Shown here piece after piece: positions 26,230-40,772 of a stretch of 64,000 nucleotides of DNA. Origin of the DNA: Echiichthys vipera (Eukaryota; Chordata; Actinopteri; Perciformes; Trachinidae); the NCBI GenBank assembly GCA_963691815.1, contig OY829662.1, positions 10,765,748 through 10,829,747 on the forward strand, written 5' to 3'. A program made the position numbers and the translations under genes. A model generated the notes under the pieces. The model had not been told where the DNA came from, made no database searches, and saw only the letters and a program-made list of their open reading frames with translations. Position 1 is the stretch's first letter. Every line of letters starts with the position of its first letter.

Positions 26230-26979
26230 TGTCTGTTGGTCGGGCTGTGGTTGGCTCTGTGACAGGCGACTGCACCCTCTCCAGCTTTGGCTCTACAAGG
26301 GAGGGCAGGGGGGCGCTGGGTGCAGGAGGCAGGTGGTTGTTGTTCTCCACTGCACTGCTTGGCACCAAACCGTCTGGCTGTCTGAAAACAGGCATCTCTG
26401 GCTTCCTAGAGGCTCCCTCTGCTGGGCTGATGATCGGGGACTGGGGCTCTGCTCTTCTCTGAGGGGGCTCAGGGATCCTTGAGACTGGGGCTGCGGACAG
26501 CTGGGCATCCATCCTCTTGGGAGGGGCGGGGGGCTCATGGGGCCGTGTCACGCTGAGCTCTGCCCGCCTGTTTGTGGAGATGGAGTTAGAGGAGCTGTCC
26601 AAGGGAGTACTCCGATTGCTCAGACTGACCTCAGGTCGCTTTAGGCCAAAGCGGGCGATGCCAGCACTGGGTGAGTTGTCGATCTGCTTAGAGGAGACCT
26701 CAATGGACATTTCTGTGCGGCGGGATGAGGCTGTGTCAGGGTTACGACCCCCTGATAACTCAATGCGCCTCATGCCGGTCTTTGGGGAACGTGGATTGGA
26801 GGACTCCGAGGGGGAGGATCTGGAAGAAGAGTAGTCAGAGTTGCGGGTGCTCAGATCGTAGCTCCGCTGGCTGGATGTGGAGGAGGTGGAGGAGCGGAGG
26901 GGATTGGTGTTCCGACGAGACAGGGGCGACGGGTGTGTGGATGAATCTGTCTCCTCAACCTCAAACGACCGTTTCAGCG
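26230..26979 (-). CDS. septin 9, large shared N-terminal exon (partial gene)
   Basis: A 750-nt internal exon in phase 1-1, bounded on the minus strand by acceptor TTTTCTCAG/CG and donor GACA/GTGAGT. It begins (A)LKRSFEVEE, identical to the start of the common region of mammalian septin 9, and keeps RRIELSG, SRRTEMSIEVSSKQ and RFGLKRPEV. It is rich in Ser, Pro and Arg with little predicted fold. About seven basic-x-Glu/Asp repeats are visible (MRRIE, SRRTE, LKRPE, NRRAE, PKRMD, QRRAE, SRKPE). In mammalian septin 9 such repeats bind and bundle microtubules and the GTPase domain follows. That domain is not in the window. Septin 9 joins septin hetero-oligomers in cytokinesis and cytoskeletal organisation. 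I cannot tell which teleost paralogue this is. Confidence 0.93.
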
Positions 26980-27318
26980 CTGAGAAAACACAGAACATTT
27001 GTGGTTAAACAATAAAAAAAAAAAAATAAGGATCTGTGCATATGCAAGAACTTGCTTGAGCTGCAGAACCTGCATCTGTATGATATTTAATGCATTCATT
27101 ATTAAAGCATCTTATGGTTATTGAGCAATACAAAACAAAAAACAATCAACAAATCAGAGAACATGAGGACCCGAAACAAAGGTGCAACAGAAATTCATTA
27201 AAACTCTGCAACCATTTTATCATCAGCTTTATTAAGCAAAGTGAAAAACAAATTGGCTGTGCAGGAGAAAATTTCATTCCACTGGAAATGAGAAGCACCA
27301 CAACTGGTTAGCAATAAC

Positions 27319-27790
27319 CAGAGGCACCAATTTCTAGCAGGCAAAGCAGGCAACTGCTTGGGGCCCTAGGCCAGAAGGGGGCCCTTCCGAGGGCTGACAA
27401 ACCTCAAACTCCAGCAGTGACAATGCACAAAGTTTTCACTCCTGTTAGAAGATTTTTTTTATTCATTTATTTTTACTCCTTTGTATGAGTCAGTTTAAAC
27501 AAACCTAAATTGAATTGAATTCAATTCCAATCAATTTTATTGACAGTGCCGAATTATAACAAAAGTTATCACAAAACACTTTACATATAGAGTAGGTAAA
27601 GACCACACTATGACTTATTCATGATTTACAGAGACAAGTCACACTATCTTTAATAAAAGTAGTAATACTTCTTTTAGTTATTATATACAGTATTGATCCA
27701 GCATTGTGCTTTAATGGAGATGAACCGTGATTGGAGGGGCCCCCTTTGGAATTTTGCCCAGGGCCCCAACAAACTCTAGAATCGCCTCTG
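27319..27790. mobile_element. hAT-like non-autonomous element with 8-bp target duplication
   Basis: The ends are CAGAGGC and GCCTCTG as inverted repeats, and the element is flanked on both sides by GCAATAAC (27311-27318 and 27791-27798), an exact 8-bp duplication typical of hAT transposition. GGGGCCCTAGG and its counterpart GGGCCCC lie inside each end. A fish repeat tail (AATCAATTTTATTGACAG, 27530-27605) is nested within. There is no transposase. Confidence 0.78.
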
Positions 27791-27971
27791 GCAATAACAC
27801 GCAATGAACACAGCGTGATAAACTTTTAAACTGACAGACAGGACAGGCTCAAACAAATCACACAATCAGTATGGTGGCAAGTCAGGGAAAATATGCAGTT
27901 ACAATCATTATGCACATTGCTGTAGCAAATAAATCACCCCATATAAACTCAATTGAACAAGCCAATCTTAC

Positions 27972-28005
27972 CGGATTTGACCCGCTTCACGTAACGCGAC
28001 AGCAT
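27972..28005 (-). CDS. septin 9 alternative first coding exon, MLSRYVKRVKS type
   Basis: On the minus strand, ATG opens MLSRYVKRVKS and then a single G before the donor CCG/GTAAGA (GT at 27971). That G plus CG of the shared exon makes Ala, giving KSALKRSFEVEE, so the phase is exact. It is the first exon nearest the shared exon, about 1 kb upstream. The CpG-rich DNA above it carries TCTCGCGAGA. I do not recognise this start from mammalian isoforms. The call rests on phase, donor quality, basic content and promoter context, not on homology. Confidence 0.62.
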
Positions 28006-28234
28006 GGCGCTTGTGTTTTCTAATTCGTTTGGAAGAAGAATATGTGTGTATTCTTACTAAGTAGGTTTTTACTGATATTATCACGCAAAGAAAAAAAAAT
28101 GAACGACAGGAAGCCGTTTGTTTAATCCTCCGGCAAAGGTTTCGTGAAATTACACGGGCATCCTTTTCTAGATATGTCACGTTAGCAGGACAGTTCGCAC
28201 ACCTGTTGACATGACGACCATCGAATTTACCAAG

Positions 28235-28244
28235 TCTCGCGAGA
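28235..28244. promoter_or_regulatory. TCTCGCGAGA promoter palindrome
   Basis: An exact copy of the 10-bp palindrome found in many TATA-less vertebrate promoters. It lies 230 bp upstream of the MLSRYVKRVKS start in a locally CpG-rich stretch, in an otherwise CpG-poor window. Confidence 0.65.
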
Positions 28245-28550
28245 GTTCGAAAATTCGCGTCTGCTGTGCCTGTATTTCATCCATTAGGGAACAAACCAAT
28301 CATATGTTCTATCAAAATGTTAGCTACCGTGTTGTTAAAGCCGAGCCTGTCGGGTTAATATACAAACTACAACAAGTACATGCACGTATGTGGCTTAATG
28401 TGCTGGTTTGATAGGCTAAGTGGACTGTGGTTGGTTCATGTCATGTTTGATTTGCTGAAAATCTATTACAAACAGATTTTTAAAATAATTGTTTTAAATT
28501 GGTAGTATTAATAAGTGTCACCTTAACCAGCACTCTCCCTTCATATCAAT

Positions 28551-29019
28551 TTAAAGGTTGAATATGTAGAATCTTTATTAAAAGCTATATACATGCGGTT
28601 GCAGGGGTACAGAATGAAAGTTTTGATGGGTTTGACAATGACTTTCTGTCACGTTCTGTTTACATTGTACCAGCCAATAGTGTCTGGCATTGCAGGTTGC
28701 AAGGGTTGTCAGTTTACAGTCTACAGAAACAAGGAATCATTTTTGAGCTGAGTGCTAGCTAATCAATTGCACACCACTCCAAGAAAGACTTCCAGCTGAA
28801 GACTGGCCCATGTTAAATACTGCTGTAAAATTAATTGATTAGTCAAAATTAGTCGTTACCCTGTATGATTCATCACTTGACATGGCGCAAGCTGGTCTCT
28901 TGACACACTCGGACACAAACCTGGCAACCCGACTGCTGGAGTTATTTTTTGTTGTGGCGACTACGATCTTGAGACACAAGATGGCGGTGTTCTGCTCATT
29001 CTCCATATTCAACCTTTAA
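28551..29019. mobile_element. TTAA-ended inverted-repeat element (about 470 bp)
   Basis: TTAAAGGTTGAATATG at the left is mirrored by CATATTCAACCTTTAA at the right. The TTAA ends suggest piggyBac-type mobilisation. There is no transposase. Confidence 0.7.
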
Positions 29020-30071
29020 TGTGCTAATATCCCCACTGTGGCTAAGGTAAGCTCCATGTCAGATGTGAGGTTGACGCCAGGTTCACCTCAGCTCAGCCCA
29101 GAACAGCTCAGAGCCCTGGAGCAACACAACCTCAGTCCCGAGTAAACACCCAGGTGTCTGGCCGGCCTCTAGGCTGAAGGGTAAGGCACCAGCATGAGAG
29201 AAATCTTCCTGGAAATCACTGTTCCTCACATCCTTGGTATTTCTCAGCAGGTTTTTGAATCTGATATCAGTAGGTCTGCAGAGAAGCAGGCGGCTAATGG
29301 TTCATAGTATACATGGGGGTAAATGTGAAACAATGGTTTAACTGGGCCGCTGGATCTTCTATCTATCAAGATTAATTCCTTTCTAATCTCCCACTGTAAA
29401 TCTTTATACGTCTAGAAAACATTGTGCCAGTCCTGTCAGCAGTGGTGTGGACAGGGCAGGGGTGAAAAGGAAAAAAAAAGGGCACATACAGCGCATTCTC
29501 GACACTGAAAAGGGCACTTTAGCACATGTCTAGGCTCCTAGAGGGCACTTTACTCACTACACTACTAGATTCAAACTCTGATTGTATACACATGTAGTAT
29601 GCATCTCCACCATCGCAGACGGTTTCATCTGTCTCTGATACTAAGCTCTTTGTGTTGCTCACATGGAAAAATGTAATTTCATTTGAGAAAACTGGCCTTT
29701 CCTGGAAGTCAGGGTTGTCAGTGTGTTCTGTTCTTCTTTAAGTAGAATAAATAAGCACAGGAATGACACACTGGTCAAAATTAAATTATATGTAAAATTC
29801 ATTGGATGGAGTGGCATAGGCTTGACACAGGGATGAGAATTTCTTGTCAATATAGGACAGGAAATGAAGCACAAAATGGAAAAACCTCATTTACACAATA
29901 CTTCCTCCATCCAGCCTTTACTTGCATTACTTATTACACTGTTCATGGATGATGTTCAGCTTTTAAGGACAAGAGATTGAGCAGGGGCAGTCCATATATT
30001 ATGCACATACATATTCAAAGTGCGAGAGACCCCTTGGGATTTTGATATACAGTAATTTGCCTGGAATTGTG

Positions 30072-30185
<114 letters not shown>

Positions 30186-31226
30186 GCCTTCTCTGTGGTG
30201 ACAGAAGAGTGCGACACAGTGAAGTCCTCACAGTGGAGACAGAGGCCCTGACAGTTACGTTTCCATCTCTCTCTCTGTATGTGAGTGTGTTTAAACACAG
30301 CAGTAGAATAAAGCAAACACAGCCCGTTCAGCCGTGGTTGGAGCCAAACCTTCTCCCTCTGTTAACGTTATACGGCACTGTGTCTTGGGATCTGTGTGTA
30401 TCTATAAAGGAAGGTAGATGGGGAGGTGACACATTAATATCTCTCTCTTTGTGTGTTTATGTAAACGAGATGGCACCGTGACTTGCCTTCGTCAGAGCTG
30501 TACAAATGTATATGTATCAAGGATAAAACTATTTGATGTCTCCAAGCTGCTTTGTGCTGCTCTAAAGTGATAGCAGTGATTACAGCTAATGAGCACTAAT
30601 GTAAACCAAATGTCAACATGAGTCCTCTCTCTCTTTCTTATTCCTTCACTGTTAGCTTCCCATACTTCTGTTTACCTCCTATTTAACCTGGAATTGAAAC
30701 CCCAATTATTCTTGGACTCTGTTCTCAATGATCTACTGTAAACCTGTTAGCGGACTGAACTGCCAAATAGGGGAGGACATTGCAGCCAAGCGTGATGTTT
30801 TTTTTTCAACTAACATGCATTGAAACATGATTAAACTGCCAAAAACTCACATGATAATGCTACTCTGTTCTCCAGTGTAGCATGTACTGGATGAGCCCCA
30901 CATGGACATTCTCTACGCCTCTCTGAGCATGACTGTGGATGAGCTGGACAGGCCAACAAGTTCTGGCACTGCCTTTTGTCTTCAAAATCAAACCCTGTTT
31001 TGATACTATTTATGGTCACTTTTAGCAATAAGTGTAGTAGCATGAGTTTTCATTGGTAATGGCGGAGTCTGCCATTGCACGCATAATATATAATACAGCA
31101 TTGATGTTTGTAATTTTCACTCCCGCACAAGCCTCACAGTTTACTCTTCACTCGCCCAGAAACTGTATCAGAGCTCTATTAAGTTACTTCAAACGCAAAC
31201 ACAACATTTCCTGCTGCTGCTTCACA

Positions 31227-31579
31227 TTAAAGGTTCAGTGTGTAGGATTTAGTGGCATCTAGCGGGGAGGCCGCAGATTGCAACCAACTAAAACTTTTCC
31301 TGTGTGCCAAGCATGTAGGATATCTAAGGTGGCCGATGTGAAACCATGAATCTAGAGCCAATGTTTGGTTTGATCGTTCTCGGCGCCTGTGGTAACATGG
31401 TAGTGCAACATGGCGGACTCCGTTTATATCTCTTATATGTAGATATAAATGGCACATTCAAAGGTAACAAAAACCCATTTGCCCATGATTATTATTTCAA
31501 GGTGGCTATATTTTACCGAAAACATATTACCATCATATTCCATTTCCGCCAATAGATCCCCTAAACACTGGACCTTTAA
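31227..31579. mobile_element. TTAA-ended inverted-repeat element (TTAAAGGTTCAGTGTGTAGG type)
   Basis: TTAAAGGTTCAGTGT at the left pairs with ACACTGGACCTTTAA at the right. The internal GGATTTAGTGGCATCTAGCG and AGATTGCAACCAACT are hallmarks of a very common fish short element. It is 353 bp long with no coding capacity. Confidence 0.75.
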
Positions 31580-33623
<2,044 letters not shown>

Positions 33624-34420
33624 GAGCAGAAAGCCAAATGGCCCGGTCAATGATCTGTGTCGGTGTGTGAGGTTGAAGTCACAGCTGAGGTCATCAGCCT
33701 CATGGGCAAGAAAATCCTGTCCTCTGTCTCTCAGCCTCTCACTGGCGTCATCAGCTAAGGGAGTGACAGAGTGATTCACACTGACATGGCATACCGACTC
33801 ACTGTAACATTGAAAAAAACTTTCATTCACAAATTGACTGTATCGAGTGTCCCATCCCATTCTATGAATAAGATCCATGTTTTCCGTAGTGCTTTTTGAG
33901 AGCTACAATGATTGAACAAGCTTGTGATGTCAATATATTTGCACGCTCACCCATCCTCGGTTTGTGATACCCAATAGTGCGAAAGATTCATTGTATATCA
34001 AATTAAGAGAGCACAAAAAATGAAAATGATCCAAATATAAATAGTCTTTCAGTTGCAGACTGATGCCAAATCTTCCTCTTCCATATAAGTAGTGCACAAA
34101 ATAGAAAATCCTCCAGCTGTAACCTGACTTAAACGGTATTTTTTAGTTTTTAAAACCTAGTGTAACAGTAGTACAAATAGTCCAGATTCATAAAGTGAGT
34201 AAACTGACTCAGTAATATCCTACACAACAATATCAGTAAAAAGTTTGCTAACACTAGCCACCATAAGCTACTAGTCATACCAGACCAAGTAAGGCTGTAG
34301 CAGCAAAATCCCCTGAGTGGACTGTTTACAGTAAGGGTGTTTCATTGCTTCTGAATTCAATTTCGTAAGAGGAAGATTGTCTTATTTCTTCTTTCAAAAG
34401 TTACCTAATCTCCCTTGAAA

Positions 34421-35010
34421 CGTCCAATATTGTAAAAAGTGACAAATTTCCATGTGTCTTTTTTTTAAAGATGATTTTTTTGGAAGTTTTCAAGCCTTTT
34501 ATTATATAGGACAGACAGGAAATGGGGTAAGAGAGAGAGAGAGGGAGACGTGCTGCAAAGGGCCGCAGGTCGGAGCCAAACCGACAGCCGCTGCTCCAAG
34601 GACCCTCAGCCTCCTTACATAGGGCGACTGCTCTTACCACTGTGCCATTGGCCGCCCCTCCATGTGTTTTTTTGTTTATAAAGCAGGTTTATGTGTTATA
34701 TTAATACTGTGAAAGTATCAAAACACTCAATCCACAAAACGCACACAGCCTGTATTGAGAAACTGTGCCTTTAAACAAGCCTTCAGGATGTCTGTACAGT
34801 TATGATGTCACAACTACATTATATATAGTCAGAAAGTACAGCAAAGTATTTCCCCTGCTGCAATAACAGTGTAGAAAAAGCTTGAATATAGAAGCTGAAA
34901 TTGCGGAAACACTGACAGACAGAGACAGAGGGTGAATTCAGGCATAGACAGTATGAGAAAAACAATGAGTTTTTGAACATTAAAGCATGCAAAACATGTT
35001 CTTGAAATGT
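34421..35010 (+). mobile_element. GGTCCCATATTG-type inverted-repeat element, copy A, interrupted by a SINE
   Basis: The start resembles GTCCAATATTGTAAAAAGTG. The interior carries TATCAAAACACTCAATCCAC, GCACACAGCCTGTATT and TGATGTCACAACTACA, shared with copies near 43.6, 46.9, 50.9, 56.0 and 63.8 kb. The 3' end is decayed. Confidence 0.72.
34464..34660 (-). mobile_element. tRNA-like SINE nested in the 34.4 kb element
   Basis: The minus strand shows TGGCACAGTGGTAAGAGC (box A-like) and GGTTTGGCTCCGACC (box B-like), then a GA-rich tail. The insert is bracketed by TCCATGTGTCTTTTTTT and TCCATGTGTTTTTTT, near-perfect target duplications, and it breaks the host element, so it is younger than its host. 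Confidence 0.68.
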
Positions 35011-35295
35011 ATTATATATATATTGAAAAGGACACAAAAAACTAAAAGCACAAAGAGTTTATGTGGAGGATGTCTCTGAGGGACATTTACTTGATTATGA
35101 TAAGGCCAGTGATTTCAAAATGTGCATGTGCTGTCCATCACTTCTTATATACTTATATATGTCAATGCATTTACAGATTTACATGGCACATCATCTTGAC
35201 TGCAGGATACCGTGTGATTCTTGCCTTAACAAATGATTTTAGCTTAATTCAATATTTTTTTATAACATCTTCTCTCCTCACCCCCAAAGAAATTA

Positions 35296-35390
35296 AAGTA
35301 AAAAGCATCTGGACTTGGTTATTTGTCTAGGAAGACATTTCACCTCTCATCCAAGAGGCTTCATCAGTTCATGTACGCATATGACCAGGC
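35296..35390 (+). repeat. dispersed teleost repeat fragment
   Basis: GCATCTGGACTTGGTTATTT and AAGACATTTCACCTCTCATC followed by CAAGAGGCTTCATCAGTTC are phrases of a fish repeat found in many genomes. I cannot assign a class. Confidence 0.5.
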
Positions 35391-36596
35391 TGGGACTGGT
35401 GATTTTCTCTCCTCACAGTTTTGAGTTTAGAACATGTTAAAATAAATAAAAAGCACACAGCCGAGCTTATCTGCTACCGTAAGGCGTGAACTTTACTTCC
35501 CAACCCTGATTTTCACGGGCTGCATCTGTGCCATGCTGTCCCCACTGAGGGCCATACATCACTGTACATGGTGGTGACACAAAGGTATTACCACCCACTC
35601 AGCCCAACCAAGAGCAACACACACCACTGACAATCATAACAGTGACCCATTATGTTGGTGTTACACATGAGCAGGGGATGTCTAAAAGCATGACTTCCAG
35701 CCACATGGTTATAGCACACTTCTTCTCCCCTGATGCCTCTCTTTTCTGAACGCCACTTATCTTTCTGCTCTGTTGCACTGTGTAAGCCGGACGTTTAAAG
35801 ACCTTAAGTCAGGGAGAGATTCACCATACATACCACGAGCGAACTGGTGTTGACGGAGGAGCAGCTCCGGACAAGTGCGGATGCGTTCCTAATGGCTATG
35901 TGTTTGTGAGAGACAGGAGACAGATAGTCAGACAGGTTGGGGAAGAGGTGTCAGCCTGTCAGCCCCCCACCCAACCCACCCTCCTCGCATCCACCAGCAG
36001 CCAGGCCGAGGGGGAGATGGGCTGAGGATGGACGAGTTGCTGAGAGAGGAAAAGGGGGAGCACAGCCATAGGACGAAGAGGTGGAGGAGGAGGAAGAGTG
36101 GGAGGAGAGGGATGACAGGGAGAATCTGTGGGCCAGGGGCAGAGAGATGAAAAGGAAGAGGAGAAGGGGGGAACAGAAGGGGGGAGGTGTGTGCCAGGTG
36201 TTCCCCTCACAGCCGTATGTTCACTTGCTGTCTCCTGAGCACTCAACGTACAGTTGCCTCTCAAGTTGCACACTCTTCCGAATGACTCATCACACACTCA
36301 GATACATCCACAACAACCATGCATCTGTGCACCATAACAAAAGTCAAAGAGAAGTAAAAAGCAACACTTTTAGCACGATTTCCCTTTTAAAACACCACAG
36401 CTCACCGCAGATGTCAATGAGCCCTTCATGCTCTCCGTTTTTTTTCCTCTTCCAGATCTGCTCGGTTCCAATCGAACATGTGGAAACCATCTATAGTGTC
36501 CTCATGGCAGGGTTAAAGAGTGCCTCGCTCCACACAGTGTGACAAGTAGAAGAAAAAACGGTGACGCAGCAGAGCTTGAGACGGACAGAAACTAAC

Positions 36597-36651
36597 CTTC
36601 AAAGTCTGATATGATCCCTTCCAAGTGAGCGTTGACAGTAGAATCAGACAT
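36597..36651 (-). CDS. septin 9 alternative first coding exon, v2-like
   Basis: On the minus strand ATG opens MSDSTVNAHLEGIISDFE, then G before the donor GAAG/GTTAGT (GT at 36596). Human septin 9 v2 starts with an almost identical string (MSD...VNA.L.GIISDFE), so this is homology and not just phase. Joined to the shared exon it reads DFEALKRSFEVEE. The DNA upstream (36660-37090) is rich in CT and likely holds the isoform promoter and 5' UTR. Its own acidic, helical-looking N-terminus sets it apart from the basic v1-like and MLSRYVKRVKS starts. Confidence 0.92.
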
Positions 36652-37507
36652 GTTTTTTGGAGCAAGTGTGTATGTGCGAGTGTGTATAATGCAAGAGAAG
36701 GAGCAGGGTTCCCCTTCCCAAGCAAGGAAAAGTCTTTCTGAGGCGCAGTCCCACTTTTAAACAAATCCCAAATTAGGAGCCCGGGCAAGAGAGAGAAAGG
36801 AGGGGAGGAAAAAAACCCAGAGTTGAGCAGCTCACTGATCCAAAGCCTCGCTCTATCTTTCCTCTCTTTCTTAAGGCAGCAACTTATTTTTCTCTTCTCC
36901 TCCTTCTGAACTTCCAGAGCGTGGAATGAGCCAGGGATGACAACCCCCCACCCTCCCTCTCTCTCTCTTTCTCTCTCGATCTCGAGCTCACTGTCTTCCC
37001 TCCCCCCTTTCTCATTCCCTCCATACCTCCCTCCCCTTCTGCAGCCGTCCTCTCAGACTGGTTCCTTTCTGTGAAAGCTCTCATTTTTGACTGAGCTAGT
37101 CAACTTATAAGCATGCTACATTCAAGCACTCTTCCGGTGGCTGGATCACATGACTCACACTCAGGACAAGTGATGAAACATTATATAGCTATTACTGAGA
37201 TTTTTTTTCTGTTCTTGATTATGCCAATGCCAATATGACCATCCCATAAGCACATAAATCAGTGCACTACTTAAAGTCACATAGAAAGAAAAGTATCCAT
37301 TCAAACTTATCTTACAGTGGATGGAGTGAAAAGTCTCAGTACATAGATAAATAAATCACAGTGGAGACAGAATCATACTATGGACTAATATGGTCGGTAC
37401 AGGCTCACGCAGGCGGTTAGCAGATCGTCTGACATGCTCAGTCGCTCTGGAGGCAGACATCAATAAATAAGTAGCCTAATGACTTAATGACCATGTGAAT
37501 GAGCCTC

Positions 37508-37512
<5 letters not shown>

Positions 37513-37603
<91 letters not shown>

Positions 37604-37627
37604 CGTGTGTGTGTGTGTGTGTGTGTA
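37513..37627. repeat. (GT)n microsatellite with GC interruptions
   Basis: About 115 bp of GT units with a few GCGT variants, then a G run at 37631-37640. Confidence 0.95.
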
Positions 37628-37640
37628 TGTGGGGGGGGGG

Positions 37641-39456
37641 TCAGTGTGTATGTGTGTTTGCTTGGGAGGCAGAAGTCAAACTGATGTTGCAGTTGGGGGT
37701 TGTCACTGTCTCTATGTGTGTTTCTGCGTCTAGATGTGTTGTGAATTTAACACATGTCAAGATTAACTTGTCTTGGATTGGCTTGGTAAAGATTATATGA
37801 TAATTTATCATCTTTCAATGGACTGGATATGAAAAAAAAAAAAATCCGGCATACACAATCATGTCTAAATTGACTAAAAAGCACATTGACAGAACACGGG
37901 GAAACCTGAGGTAATAAAAATTTTGAAAATGCAGATTTGGTTTTATAATCAAACTTTACATTACCACTCAGTTCATTGTTATTAACAATGATTTTGCCAT
38001 ACATGAGCAGCTAGCGTGATATATTAAGATAAAGTCCTTGAAGGTAATAGAGGAAGACAAATATCAGTATATTTTTCTATATCCTATATCACAATGTCCA
38101 AAAACCATCTTAGTCTTAACAATGTGGTTATTTTCATATTGTGAAATAGAGGATACATATATGTCATTACGGAGATATGAAATGACCTCGATCAGGATAG
38201 AAGGTATTGGCCATATTGCCCAGCATGGCGCACAAGCACTTCTTGCTTCTAAATCAATTCTGACCGAAACATCAAAACTGCTGTCTCACAGTAAGCATTG
38301 CTGTAAAGCTACTTCCATTCTCATCCAGTTTCCCAGCAGTCTGACAGACAACAAGAGGTTCCCTGAGGCAACTAAAGACTATTCAACCTCTACTAGACAC
38401 AAATAGCAGATATGAACCACCACTGCTTGCTTCTTCACCAAAATGAACCATTAAGTAGTGACTGGACAGTAAGCAATAATACTAGTAGTAGTGGAGTGTA
38501 CTCGCAAATAACTTGTCAAACCTTAAACTGCTTCTAAAATAAGATTAGATACATTAAATTTAAAAAAAAATGGGAGAGATTATAGAAAGTAGAGAAATAT
38601 AGAAGATGATTTGGATTTGATCTGTAATAAATTATTCAACCTGTGAAACGACAATAAAAACCCAGCAATAGGCAGTTGCCCATGTGTGATTTATCAGAAA
38701 CTGAAATCTTGCTTACCGCCAATTTGTTGCTTACATTGGATTCAAAGTTGGCGTTTTCTGTTGATTTAGGCGTGTTTACCGATCATAAACACAGATGTGT
38801 GGAAGTGCACAAATAAACACTAACAAACAGATTAAAGCAAAACAAATATGAGGCTTTACTGTACCAAAACCTGCAATCTGAGCTTAATCTTACACCACAT
38901 TTCCCCACTAGTCAACCATGCAAAGTATGCAACCCCAAATATGTGTGAAAAAAGAATATTTTTGGCTGAAAACTGGAATCGTGGCCGGTATTTGCAAAAG
39001 TCAGAACAGGTGAAATCTTTTAAAATAGCTTGCCGGTCTCATACACAAGCGCCCCATCCACATATACACAGAGCCACAACAGGAGCATACTTGTTTGCTT
39101 TAGGTATCACTGTGTCAACTTCTCCAGCAGGGGTCAGTGTGGCTCCTATAAATCAAACCTGTTGCTATGGGCGACAGTGTTGGTGCTAGCAGTGCCACTA
39201 GCATACAGTAATGTGATCTGGAAATAGATAAAGATGGAGACATGAGGAGAATCCTGCTCCGGACACACCCTCGACCCACACGGTGTGTCCTGCCCAACAC
39301 TTGTGTGTGTCAGATTCCTCCGCTCCCTGGCACACGCTCATATACAGGCACACACTTATGATGCATGTGCACATACACACAGGCAACAAACTTGTGTGCA
39401 GCAGATTCATGCAAAAATATTGACAGGCACGGCCCAGCACCCAGCCCTTTCTCTCA
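37641..39456. other. septin 9 intron, nothing recognised
   Basis: AT-rich intronic sequence without recognisable exon, repeat or RNA gene. Confidence 0.45.
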
Positions 39457-39633
<177 letters not shown>

Positions 39634-40155
39634 GAAAGCACACTTCCTTCCACTGCATATCCTTGCAAGCCCCAGCAAGCCCAGACAGCACTAATTCAAT
39701 CTGCTGTAACAACTGTCACACCAGGAAGAGAATACAGTGGGGTTTTTTCTACCCTGATCTGTAAAGAACTTCATTCATCATGTCGTAGTGTTGCAGTATG
39801 TAATGCACTGTTCTGAAAACAGTTTTAATCGGCCATTAATGCCTTGGATATGGTATGCAATGGCCTAAATGTTTGCATGACTGTGAAGGTTATACAAGGC
39901 CGTGTTGGTTTCATATGTCAGTGTTTATATCTTTAGCTTCTTATGGTCTGAATTCCATCTCACTGACTCCTCTTTCTGAGAAACTCAATTGTTGTATCCG
40001 AATGCTAAAAGAAAAAAAAAAACTTCTTTGTCATCATCTATGAGCTATAGAATTAATGCAGTAGGCCAAACAGTAAACATGCACATTATTATCTCAAGAA
40101 TGAATTCATCATGAGGAGATTTTTTTCTAATTCCTATTCCCTTACCCTAACCCTA

Positions 40156-40772
40156 AGGCTGCATCCCCATTAATATGTTTTCATTTTAAAACAGCATTTT
40201 AAAAACAAAAACAATCTCTGCTCTACACAAGCATTTTAGCACCGTATCAGAAATAATCTCTGTCCACACGCCGGTAAAAAGGAAGCAGAATGAAAAAGCA
40301 GCAATGGCGAAAGGTAAGACCAGAGATTTTCTTTGCTTAGGCCAATGACAAGGTGTAACTGTTACTGTTTCTAGTGACACATGAGTTAAAGGCGATGAAG
40401 GCGAGATTGGGAGTCTTAGCAAAAGCAAATATGGCAACATAGTGGTAACAGTAGCGTTAGACATCCTGCAGGAAACCGTGGCAATGGGAAAAGGAGTACC
40501 CAGGAAGAATGAAATCACAAAAGGTGTGTAGGCCTAGCTATAATGTTTTGGCTTTAGATGTTGGTGACTGCGTATTCATTTCCAAAGGTTTTATTTTTGC
40601 CCATCCACACTAAAAGACAACCCTGAAGTTTTCAAACTAAAACGGCAAAGCAACGTTTTCCAATTTAAGTCTTTCCATTTTAAGTGGGCAGAAAGGCCGC
40701 AATAGTTTGGACACTAGACGTGGCAAAAGTAATGCATTTTAAAATGAAAACATATTAGCGTGGATGTAGCCT
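40156..40772. mobile_element. inverted-repeat element (TTAATATGTTTTCATTTTAAAA ends)
   Basis: The left end AGGCTGCATCC plus AATATGTTTTCATTTTAAAA is mirrored at 40735-40772 (TTTTAAAATGAAAACATATT then AGCG, TGGATGTAGCCT), giving inverted repeats of about 35 bp around a non-coding centre. It resembles the abundant vertebrate GGCTACATCCAC...GTTTTC short elements. Confidence 0.68.
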
